From: WJKG01 sp964627305
GTDB lineage: Bacteria; Zixibacteria; MSB-5A5; GN15; FEB-12
Direction of reading: 5' to 3'
Assembly (NCBI GenBank): GCA_964627305.1
Contig: CAZVHP010000002.1
Span: 1-64,000, forward strand
DNA length: 64,000 bases
The position numbers were made by a program, and so were the translations under genes. The notes under the pieces are model-generated. The model saw only the letters and a program-made list of their open reading frames with translations, was not told where the DNA came from and did no database searches. Below, in pieces: positions 34,452-41,277 of this stretch; positions within the stretch are counted from its first letter, which is position 1, and each line of letters starts with the position of its first letter.

Positions 34452-35309
34452 ATGGCCTGCGCACGTTCATCTCCGGCCGATGCCATGCTGGACAAGGAGT
34501 ATTCCGTCCTCGATCATGGTTTTGTGCGCCTGATCGACTATATGGGCGATGATGCCGCGATTGTCCGGGCGGCCCGGGTCAGCTATGGCAAGGGCACCAG
34601 GAAAGTCTCGGAAGACCGGGCCTTGATCCGGTATCTGATGCGTCATCGGCACACCTCGCCATTTGAGATGGTGGAGCTCAAATTTCACGTCAAACTGCCG
34701 ATTTTTGTGGCCCGCCAGTGGATTCGGCACCGTACGGCCAGTGTTAACGAGTACTCGGGGCGCTATTCGGTGATGAAGGAGGAGTTTTACCTTCCGGCCG
34801 ATCAGGATATCCGCTACCAGTCCACGGTCAACAAGCAGGGGCGCAGCGAAGAAGAAGTGCCCGAACAGGTTAAGCGGCAGTTCGTGGAGTTTCTGCAGCA
34901 GTCCCAGCGGGATTTGTATGCGGGCTACGCGCAGCAGGTCGAGGACGGCATGGCGCGGGAACTGGCGCGGATTGCGCTGCCCTTGTCATTGTATACCGAG
35001 TGGTACTGGAAGATTGACCTGCACAACCTGCTGCACTTTTTGTCGCTGCGGCTGGACCCGCATGCCCAGAAGGAGATTCGCGAGTACGCTTTCGTGATAG
35101 CCGAGATGGTCCGGGCGGTCTGCCCAATGGCGTATGAAGCGTTTGAGGACTACCGGCTCAACGCGCTGTGTTTTTCCGGTCCGGAGTTGAGGGTGCTTGC
35201 GGGGGCATTGGCTGAGCTTGATCCGACCGAGGATGAGCTGGTGGCGCAGGGGTTATCGCGTCGCGAGGCGGCGGAGTTGCTGGAGAAGCTGGGGCGGTTG
35301 CGGGGGTAA
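34452..35309 (+). CDS. thyX: Flavin-dependent thymidylate synthase
   Basis: ThyX makes dTMP from dUMP using FAD and methylene-tetrahydrofolate. The signature RHRTASVNEYSGRYS is present, with ARVSYG and SPFEMVELKFHVKLPIFVARQW before it. The open frame extends to an ATG at 34383. That start would add a hydrophobic stretch unlike the family and would lie upstream of a good promoter, so I chose ATG 34452 (285 residues). The length is at the long end for ThyX but normal for related forms. Confidence 0.94.
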   Translation: MACARSSPADAMLDKEYSVLDHGFVRLIDYMGDDAAIVRAARVSYGKGTRKVSEDRALIRYLMRHRHTSPFEMVELKFHVKLPIFVARQWIRHRTASVNEYSGRYSVMKEEFYLPADQDIRYQSTVNKQGRSEEEVPEQVKRQFVEFLQQSQRDLYAGYAQQVEDGMARELARIALPLSLYTEWYWKIDLHNLLHFLSLRLDPHAQKEIREYAFVIAEMVRAVCPMAYEAFEDYRLNALCFSGPELRVLAGALAELDPTEDELVAQGLSRREAAELLEKLGRLRG

Positions 35310-35322
35310 GGGGGGGCGTACA

Positions 35323-35416
35323 GATAGGTAGAGCAGAGTGCCGCAGGCGTTCTGCCGTTGCATCGATAGAACGCTCGCATGAAAGTGGCAGAACCCCCGC
35401 AGACGGGATCAGGCCC
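35323..35416 (+). repeat. Palindromic intergenic repeat, family GTAGGGCAGAAT, copy 1 (diverged)
   Basis: This copy shares GCCGCAGGCGTTCTGCC, CATCGATAGAACGCTCG and GGCAGAACCCC-CGCAGACGGGAT with the copies at 36763-37034, but the ends are mutated (GTAGAGCAGAGTG). The rest of 35310-35508 holds no supported gene. Confidence 0.85.
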
Positions 35417-35508
35417 TTTTGAGAAAACTCATGTGGATATCGACAATTGCGGCATCTCGTGTCTACTCAACAGTGCTAATTTCAAGCACGATTTGAATTG
35501 GGGTACAA

Positions 35509-35961
35509 ATGGAAGAAGTGACTCCGTGGTTAGCCGCATATGGAAGCATAGTGTCTACTATTGCGATTGTCCTGGGATACATTAAGTGGCGTGCAGATCA
35601 AGCAAGGCTTGAGCTGCGCGTCGCGATCATGAAAGCGGAGCCGGATCCCAGCAACAAGGACTATCTATTCTACACAATCACAAACGTCGGTAGGAGACCT
35701 ATCTGGGTGAAAGCGTTGGGCTGCTGTATGAGGGGTCCCAATGCGCAGGTTTGGGCTGTGCTCGATGGCGGTCTGTTTCCAATGAAGCTTGAGGAGGGCC
35801 AGCCAATCGGAATTCGATTTGATAACTTAGATTCCATATCGCATCGTCCGGATCGCATTTTTGTAGAGGACTCTGGAGGAACCAAGTACTATCTAAGCAA
35901 GCAAGGGCACAAGCGGCTGCTGAAGCAGCTAGATGAAGTGGAGTCACGCTCTTCAAAGTGA
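35509..35961 (+). CDS. Hypothetical membrane-anchored protein
   Basis: This is a 150-residue protein from the ATG at 35509. Residues about 8-28 form one hydrophobic segment (AYGSIVSTIAIVLGYIKW), followed by a soluble domain that looks beta-rich (YTITNVGRRPIWVKALGCC, IFVEDSGGTKYYLSK) and a Lys/Arg-rich end. I do not recognise a family. The base composition is lower in GC than the neighbours, and repeat elements lie on both sides, so recent acquisition is possible. Confidence 0.6.
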   Translation: MEEVTPWLAAYGSIVSTIAIVLGYIKWRADQARLELRVAIMKAEPDPSNKDYLFYTITNVGRRPIWVKALGCCMRGPNAQVWAVLDGGLFPMKLEEGQPIGIRFDNLDSISHRPDRIFVEDSGGTKYYLSKQGHKRLLKQLDEVESRSSK

Positions 35962-35990
35962 CGGAGGGATTCAAGATGGGCGCACTGATC

Positions 35991-36127
35991 CAAGTCATCG
36001 CGAGTCCGCCATCGGCGGAAGCGGCGATCTCAGACCTGTTGAGTCTGGCAGGACCGGCGCGGTTGGTTGGTGCTACTTGTCTGAGATTGCTTCGTCGCTG
36101 CTTCGCAACGCTCCTCGCAATGACTTG
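35991..36127. repeat. 137-bp inverted-repeat element
   Basis: The outer ends CAAGTCATCGCGAG and CTCGCAATGACTTG are complementary with one mismatch. Inside them GCGATCTCAGAC pairs with GTCTGAGATTGC. The sequence resembles the widespread CTCGCAATGAC palindromic repeat family that spreads between genes. A short ORF through it appears spurious. Confidence 0.75.
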
Positions 36128-36150
36128 GTTGAGAGATCTGTGAATGACCC

Positions 36151-36720
36151 CTACGGCCCCTTTCGGTAATGGAAATGCATCCGTGACTGCGACTTCGCCA
36201 CCGAGGCCTTGATCAGGAAGTATACCGCGAACCCGATACACACCAGCGCCACAATCGGGTTGCGTCGCCACATCACCAGCGCCGCTATACCCAGAAGCAC
36301 CCCCGCGACAATCCACACCCAGCGCATGCACCCCAGTTTGACCTCATGGACGGCCTGGGCGCCTATCTGCGCGAAGGCCTTCATCATGGCCTCCTGAAAC
36401 TCCTCGTAGGACATGTCGGCATACTCAGAGCCGCGGGTACGGGCCTGTTGCTGTCACTGGTGGAATGATCGGTCGCGTCGCTGCGACTGCTCATACGCCT
36501 GCTGCGTGCCCCCCAGTCGGCGGATCTGGTCTTAGCGGGCGCGCTTGTTCGGGTCGCGGAGCACCTCATACGCCTCAGTTACCTCGACAAACCTCTGGTG
36601 GGCGTCGGGCGCCTTGTTGCGGTCGGGATGGTACTGCATGGCCAGTTTGCGGAAGGCGGACTTCATCTGCTCTTCGTCGGCCGAGTCAGCCACCCCGAGT
36701 ATGGCGTAGTAGTCTTTCAT
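36151..36720 (-). pseudogene. J-domain membrane protein gene with two in-frame stops
   Basis: ATG 36720 opens a DnaJ domain (MKDYYAILGV ... YHPDRNK ... AYEVLRDPNKRAR) that meets TAA at 36534-36532. The consensus residue there is Tyr (KRAxYD), and the next residues after the stop are DQIRRLGG, as in intact J-proteins. The same frame meets TGA at 36456-36454, then continues to the stop at 36151 through ADMSYEEFQEAMMKAF and two membrane helices (WVWIVAGVLLGIAALVMW, IVALVCIGFAVYFLI). The frame is otherwise preserved over 190 codons, so this is probably one recently inactivated gene. A two-stop sequencing error is possible. A separate 87-residue ORF at 36414 is the tail fragment. Confidence 0.82.
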
Positions 36721-36762
36721 GTGGTGGTATATACGAGAGAAGAGGGGAGTTGGCAACAGGAG

Positions 36763-37034
36763 ATGTAGCGAAGAATGCCGAAGGCGTTCTGCCATCGTGA
36801 TGTCGCCGCTGTAGGGTCGATGTGGCAGAACCCCGCAGACGGGATTCTGCCCTACGTCGGTTTATGTCACTTGCGACTGATAGGTAGGGCAGAATGCCGC
36901 AGGCGTTCTGCCGTTGCATCGATAGAACGCTCGTGTGAAAACGGCAGAACCCCGCAGACGGGATTCTGCCCTACGTCGCTTCATGTCACTTGCGACTGAT
37001 ATAGGTAGGGCAGAATGCTGAAGGCGTTCAGCCG
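36763..37034 (+). repeat. Palindromic intergenic repeats, family GTAGGGCAGAAT, copies 2-4
   Basis: Copy 2 spans 36763-36855, copy 3 36884-36974 and partial copy 4 37005-37034. Copy 3 is a near-perfect 91-bp inverted repeat: GTAGGGCAGAAT at one end, ATTCTGCCCTAC at the other, with inner GTTCTGCCGTT and ACGGCAGAAC. The copies are separated by a conserved spacer that includes ATGTCACTTGCGACTGATA. They fill the gap between the J-domain pseudogene and bacterioferritin. Confidence 0.92.
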
Positions 37035-37040
37035 TTGTCG

Positions 37041-37538
37041 CTACTCGGTCGGGCGGCCGGCGGCGCGGCCCTTGCTGCGCTCTATCGACTGCAAGGCAAG
37101 GTAGCGGTCACCGAACTTGTCCATATTGGCCAGCTCGATATCATACTGGTCGTAGTGGCGCTCCTCATCGAGAACGAGGTCTTCGAACAGCTTCTTCGAG
37201 GCGGAGTCGGCGTGGGCAGAGCACTCGTTAGCGAACTTGTTGTACATTATGGAGCTGTCCTCTTCCATCTTCTTGCTCATTTCCAGCATCTGGCGGACAT
37301 CGTGGACGCGCTGGACTTCGCCGCCCACAGTCATATCGACATCGCCGCCCAGAAACAGGATGCGCTCGGCAAGCCGTTCGACATGCAGCATCTCTTCGAT
37401 GGCGGTCTTCTTGAACAGATCGGCCAGGAGGTCATAGCCCTGGTCATCGCAGTGGAAGTGGAAGTACATATACTGGTGGACGGCGGTAAGCTCATCAGCT
37501 ACCGCCTCGTTCAAGAGTTTCTGGCTCTTCTCGTGCAT
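37041..37538 (-). CDS. bfr: Bacterioferritin
   Basis: This is a 165-residue four-helix ferritin-like iron store that oxidises Fe(II). The start at 37538 has the strong ribosome binding site AGGAGG. An in-frame ATG at 37604 is upstream of it and rejected. Ferroxidase ligands fit ADELTAVHQYMYFHFHC, EEMLHVE and DEERHYDQ (E-x-x-H pairs). It lies 92 bp downstream of catalase on the same strand, so iron storage and peroxide removal are probably co-expressed, which makes chemical sense by limiting Fenton damage. Confidence 0.9.
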   Translation of the reverse strand: MHEKSQKLLNEAVADELTAVHQYMYFHFHCDDQGYDLLADLFKKTAIEEMLHVERLAERILFLGGDVDMTVGGEVQRVHDVRQMLEMSKKMEEDSSIMYNKFANECSAHADSASKKLFEDLVLDEERHYDQYDIELANMDKFGDRYLALQSIERSKGRAAGRPTE

Positions 37539-37630
37539 GGCGTCCTCCTGAGAGTAGTTCGGCGATACATTCCATTCGATGGCGGCGTCATCAGTCGCAA
37601 TCACGCCGCCATCGGTAATAATGGATATTG

Positions 37631-39079
37631 CTACCTGTTTTTCAACGCCTTTTTGACGCCCTCGGCGTACGCGGGGTCGGCCTTGGCGAAGTGTTCGAGC
37701 TGGCGATCGATGATCTTTTTTGGTACGCCCTCCATCGCGCCGGCGATAGCCTGGTGCAACCGCTCGCGTTCCTCATCGGACAGGAGACGGTACAGGTTGC
37801 CGGGCTGGGTGTAATCATCGTTGCCTTCGCGGTGGTCGTAGCGGTCCATGTCGCCGGAGATTTTCAGCGGCGGTTCCTTGAACCGGGGATCCTCCACTGG
37901 TCCGCCCATGCTGTTGGGTTCGTAGTTGACATCGCCGCCGGAGTTACCGTCGAAGCGCATGGAGCCATCGCGGTAGTAAGTATTGGTCTCGACTTTGGGG
38001 CGGTTCACCGGGAGGCTCTCATAGTTGACGCCGAGGCGGTAGCGATGAGCATCGGCGTAGGAGACGACTCGGAACTGGAGCATCTTGTCGGGGCTGTGGC
38101 TGATGCCGGGGACAACATTGGCCGGTGAGAATGCGGCCTGCTCGACCTCGGCGAAGTAGTTCTCGGGGTTGCGGTTGAGCTCGAGAGCTCCAACCTCGTG
38201 GAGCGGGTAGTCGCCGTGGGGCCAGACTTTGGTCAAGTCGAACGGGTTGTACCAGGTCTTTTCGGCGTCCATTTCGGGCATGATCTGCACCATCACGCGC
38301 CATTTGGGGAAATCGCCCTTTTTGATGCTTTCAAACAGGTCTCGCTGGTGGCTTTCGCGGTCTTTGGCAATGATGGCGGCGGATTCGTCTCCGGTCATGG
38401 TCTCGATGCCCTGCACCGTCTTGAAATGGAATTTCACCCAGAAACGTTCATTCCTGGCGTTGATGAAGCTGTAGGTGTGGCTGCCGTAGCCGTTCATGTG
38501 GCGGTAGCTGCGGGGCAAACCGCGATCGGAGAAGAGGATGGTCACCTGATGCAGGCTTTCCGGCGAGAGTGACCAGAAGTCCCACTGCATGGTGTTGCAG
38601 CGCAGGTTGGTTTTTGGGTCACGCTTCTGCGTGTGGATGAAATCGGGGAACTTGTAGGGATCACGGACGAAGAACACAGGCGTGTTGTTGCCGACCAAAT
38701 CCCAGTTACCTTCGTCGGTATAGAATTTGAGGGCGAAGCCGCGCACGTCGCGTTCAGCATCGGCGGCTCCCCGTTCACCCGCCACCGTGGAGAAACGCAG
38801 GAAGCATTCGGTCTCTTTGCCGATTTTGGAGAAGATCGAGGCCTTTGTGTACCTGGTGATGTTCTTGGTTACCTTGAAGGTGCCATAGGCGGCAGAGCCT
38901 TTGGCGTGGACGACCCGCTCGGGGATACGTTCGCGGTTGAAGTGGGCGTGCTTTTCGAACAACTGCCAGTCCTGAACCATCAGCGGTCCGCGCGGCCCGG
39001 CAGTCAGGGAGTGCTGGTTGTCGCCGATGGGGATACCCGCCGAGGTGGTCATTTGCTTTTGTTTCTTTTTCTTGTCCAT
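37631..39079 (-). CDS. katA: Monofunctional haem catalase (small-subunit clade)
   Basis: This 482-residue enzyme splits hydrogen peroxide. The start at 39079 follows GGAGG; a longer frame to 39145 is rejected. The active-site His is in RERIPERVVHAKGSAAYG, the Asn in DLVGNNTPVFFVRD and the haem-ligand Tyr in RVVSYADAHRYRLG. The length fits clade 3 catalases. A perfect TTAGA-N5-TCTAA palindrome lies 71 bp upstream, and a second similar site overlaps a promoter 240 bp upstream, both like those by perR. Confidence 0.95.
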   Translation of the reverse strand: MDKKKKQKQMTTSAGIPIGDNQHSLTAGPRGPLMVQDWQLFEKHAHFNRERIPERVVHAKGSAAYGTFKVTKNITRYTKASIFSKIGKETECFLRFSTVAGERGAADAERDVRGFALKFYTDEGNWDLVGNNTPVFFVRDPYKFPDFIHTQKRDPKTNLRCNTMQWDFWSLSPESLHQVTILFSDRGLPRSYRHMNGYGSHTYSFINARNERFWVKFHFKTVQGIETMTGDESAAIIAKDRESHQRDLFESIKKGDFPKWRVMVQIMPEMDAEKTWYNPFDLTKVWPHGDYPLHEVGALELNRNPENYFAEVEQAAFSPANVVPGISHSPDKMLQFRVVSYADAHRYRLGVNYESLPVNRPKVETNTYYRDGSMRFDGNSGGDVNYEPNSMGGPVEDPRFKEPPLKISGDMDRYDHREGNDDYTQPGNLYRLLSDEERERLHQAIAGAMEGVPKKIIDRQLEHFAKADPAYAEGVKKALKNR

Positions 39080-39149
39080 AGGACCTCCGGAGATATTGTT
39101 GAGTAGTTGCTTTGCTTGCGTGGCCAGCCGGGTGTTGGTCGGCAATCCC

Positions 39150-39164
39150 TTAGACTATTTCTAA
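39150..39164. promoter_or_regulatory. PerR operator candidate (katA proximal)
   Basis: TTAGACTATTTCTAA has perfect half-sites TTAGA and TCTAA separated by 5 bp, 71 bp before the katA start. It matches the prx site at 45014 in ten bases of half-site plus C6. Confidence 0.75.
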
Positions 39165-39281
39165 GATAGGTTCTAACCCCAGTCCCAATGGCCGTCGGGC
39201 GTTGCTGGTCGTAGTCAGTGCTTTCCCGGCTGATCATGAGGGCCTTTCAAGCAGAGGGTTCGTTGGCCTGTCTGGTGGCTG

Positions 39282-39317
39282 TTATGCGCGCAGTCTCTGA
39301 TTCTGGTCCTCGAGCAT
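39282..39317 (-). other. Possible leaderless 11-codon ORF upstream of katA
   Basis: The upstream katA promoter's -10 ends 5 bp before an ATG (39317-39315). This opens MLEDQNQRLRA and a stop. The spacing matches that at coaX. It may be a leader peptide or chance. Confidence 0.25.
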
Positions 39318-39322
39318 GGCTT

Positions 39323-39352
39323 AGAATACGTACACTATTAGACGCTGTCAAT
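39323..39352 (-). promoter_or_regulatory. Upstream katA promoter with overlapping PerR operator
   Basis: On the minus strand TTGACA (39351-39346), 17 bp and TATTCT (39328-39323) form a near-consensus promoter. The operator-like TTAGACGCTGTCAAT (39338-39352, plus-strand reading) covers the -35 and part of the spacer, as at perR. Confidence 0.65.
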
Positions 39353-39807
39353 AGTAAACCGAAGATAGCGGCCAAGCGGCAGTCGGTTGCGCGATGACCG
39401 GTCACAAACTGCGCCGGGCCGCTGTGGGCGGGCGGTCTGGGCAGGTGAAGTGAGGCAGCGTCCATCAGGAGGTCTCCAACTGTCTTAGCCGCTTATCTAC
39501 CGGGCTCTCGGATGGTGAGGCTGTCTGGCGTTGGTGTTGATGGCGACACCAAGTGGCAGAAGGCAGGAGCGACAATCTGCTACCGGTAGTGTCGAAAGGT
39601 AGCCAATGATATCTCTCGGCGCAAGAGATTCGCGCATTGGGGACGGAGGAGACTGCTGAGAGAGCAGCCTGGAGGGCTGGTCTGGTGCCGTTTGTTGGTG
39701 CACAGACGAGGTTGGGACAGTAGTTTGCTGTTCGAGGAGTTCTGGTGAGTTCGAGGCTGGCCTCCCTGCGGCTGATTCTGTGCGATCGGATGATTCAGCA
39801 GCAGAGC

Positions 39808-39835
39808 AAACCCCCGCCGGGTCTGGCGGGGGTTT
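39808..39835 (-). terminator. Rho-independent terminator
   Basis: A perfect 11-bp stem (AAACCCCCGCC with GGCGGGGGTTT) and a 6-nt loop lie 35 bp after the minus-strand lipoprotein gene. The T tail is short, and the structure could work in both directions. Confidence 0.75.
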
Positions 39836-39869
39836 GGTGGTAGTCCGGAAAGCAGCAGCGCTGGAGAGC

Positions 39870-40517
39870 TTAGTTGACCTCGCGGACGGTTACTGAGTAC
39901 TTCATCGTGGCGTTGCAGCCCTCGACCGTCAGGACACCGAGGACCCAGGAGCGGTCGCGCACGTTGATGTTCCAGCTCATTGTGCCGACCTTGGTGGCGT
40001 TGCTCCAGCTGGAGTAGTTGGTGCCGTCGGGTGCGTACATCTGGGTGCTGGAGGGGGAATAGATGTGTGTCACGGCGTGCGACCGGTTGAAGTCATTGGC
40101 GTCGGGGTCCACCTCCCGCAAAGACATTACAACGCGGAAGGCCTGGCCGGAGTTGCGCGGGAAGCGGAATGATGCCTTGTGGTTGGAGATGTTTGTATAG
40201 CCACCGTTCGAGATCGAGGCGCTGGACTCATGTGTCCCGGAGACGCGAATCCAGTCGGAGCCGTTGTCGGAGAGCGTATCGACGAAGAATTTGTAGCGGA
40301 ACTCCCCTGGGTTGGTCACGCCGGCGACGTCGAACTCACAGTCATACTTCACATCAAGCCGGTCCAGGGAGACAGTTATGTCATCATAGATTACAGCTGG
40401 CCCGGGGTTTGGTCCGGTAGGGGAGTTGTCGTCGCCACTGCAGCCGATGGCGAATACGGCCAGCAAGGCCACAACGGTCATGCCGGCGCCGGAAGCGAGG
40501 TATTTGGAGACGTTCAT
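39870..40517 (-). CDS. Hypothetical lipoprotein
   Basis: This is a 215-residue protein; AAAGGAG precedes the ATG. Residues 1-26 are a lipoprotein signal peptide with lipobox AIGC, followed by a low-complexity linker SGDDNSPTGPNPGP. The rest alternates short beta strands (ITVSLDRLDVKYDCEFD, KASFRFPRNSG, TMKYSVTVREVN) and probably forms one or two beta-sandwich domains. No family was recognised. It is divergent from the sigma factor gene across a 183-bp gap. Confidence 0.75.
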   Translation of the reverse strand: MNVSKYLASGAGMTVVALLAVFAIGCSGDDNSPTGPNPGPAVIYDDITVSLDRLDVKYDCEFDVAGVTNPGEFRYKFFVDTLSDNGSDWIRVSGTHESSASISNGGYTNISNHKASFRFPRNSGQAFRVVMSLREVDPDANDFNRSHAVTHIYSPSSTQMYAPDGTNYSSWSNATKVGTMSWNINVRDRSWVLGVLTVEGCNATMKYSVTVREVN

Positions 40518-40700
40518 GTCAATCTCCTTTGATGGTGTTAGTTGTTGGTTTGCTGTTGGCTACCCCTAACGCGCACAATGTGGAGTAAATGGCTCAATGA
40601 AATTCACACAAAGTGCGGTGCCGTATCAAACTGTTGTGCTGTCAGGGGGTTATAGAGGCAGATTGAACCCTTTACCCGTAGAGCACTCGACAGGCAGACT

Positions 40701-41267
40701 ATGTCGGACCCGGTACAGATAACCAGATTGCTCAGCCAGGTGGTCGGAGGCGATGAAAGGGCGGCCAACGTGCTGTTTCCGATGGTCTATGATCACCTGA
40801 GGAGTATAGCTCGGAACCAGTTACAGTCTGAGCGGAAGGACCACACGCTCAACGCGACGGCACTGGTTCATGAGGCGTACCTGAAGCTTGTGGATCAGAC
40901 GCAGGTCAACTGGCAGAATCGCGTGCATTTCTATGCCGTAGCGGCGGGTGCGATGAGGCGGATTCTGGTTGATTATGCCCGTCGCCGTCAGGCCGGCAAG
41001 CGGGGAGGCGATCAGGTACTGGTGACTTTCAATGAGGAACTCATGTCGGCTGAGGCGAAGGCGGAGCAGATTATTGAGCTTGATGATGCCCTGAACCGTC
41101 TGGCAGAGGTTCATCCGCGGCAGCAGAAAGTGGTGGAGCTTCGGTTTTTCGCGGGCCTGAAAGAAGACGAGATCGCCGAGTCTCTGAGGATTTCTCTTGC
41201 GACGGTCAAGCGGGACTGGCGGCTGGCCCGGGCCTGGCTGGCGCGCGAGCTGAATTCGGTTGATTGA
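40701..41267 (+). CDS. ECF-type RNA polymerase sigma factor (Sig-70_X6-like)
   Basis: This is a 188-residue protein. Region 2 (residues about 25-95) includes HTLNATALVHEAYLKLVDQ and RRILVDYARRRQAGKRGG, the hallmark of the ECF subgroup found next to Ser/Thr kinases in Planctomycetes and Acidobacteria. Region 4 (residues about 130-185) holds a helix-turn-helix: KVVELRFFAGLKEDEIAESL followed by ISLATVKRDWRLARAWL. The next gene is a kinase whose start overlaps or abuts this stop. No anti-sigma factor is adjacent. Confidence 0.92.
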   Translation: MSDPVQITRLLSQVVGGDERAANVLFPMVYDHLRSIARNQLQSERKDHTLNATALVHEAYLKLVDQTQVNWQNRVHFYAVAAGAMRRILVDYARRRQAGKRGGDQVLVTFNEELMSAEAKAEQIIELDDALNRLAEVHPRQQKVVELRFFAGLKEDEIAESLRISLATVKRDWRLARAWLARELNSVD

Positions 41268-41277
41268 GGGCCGAGGG

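Larger units (their letters stand above)
39080..39869. other. 790-bp intergenic region upstream of catalase
   Basis: It contains the catalase operators and promoter (39150-39352). The part from 39360 to 39800 shows only short ORFs with no recognisable features on the minus strand, and I see no supported gene there. Confidence 0.5.

Noticed and set aside
35958..36143. 61-residue ORF
   Set aside because: It lies almost entirely inside the 137-bp inverted-repeat element.
36454..36456. TGA in the J-domain gene as a second selenocysteine codon
   Set aside because: The position is not a catalytic Cys, an in-frame TAA lies upstream, and no SECIS-like stem follows.
39247..39703. Two minus-strand ORFs of about 70 residues in the katA upstream region
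   Set aside because: There is no ribosome binding site, motif or composition typical of coding, and one crosses the katA operator and promoter.
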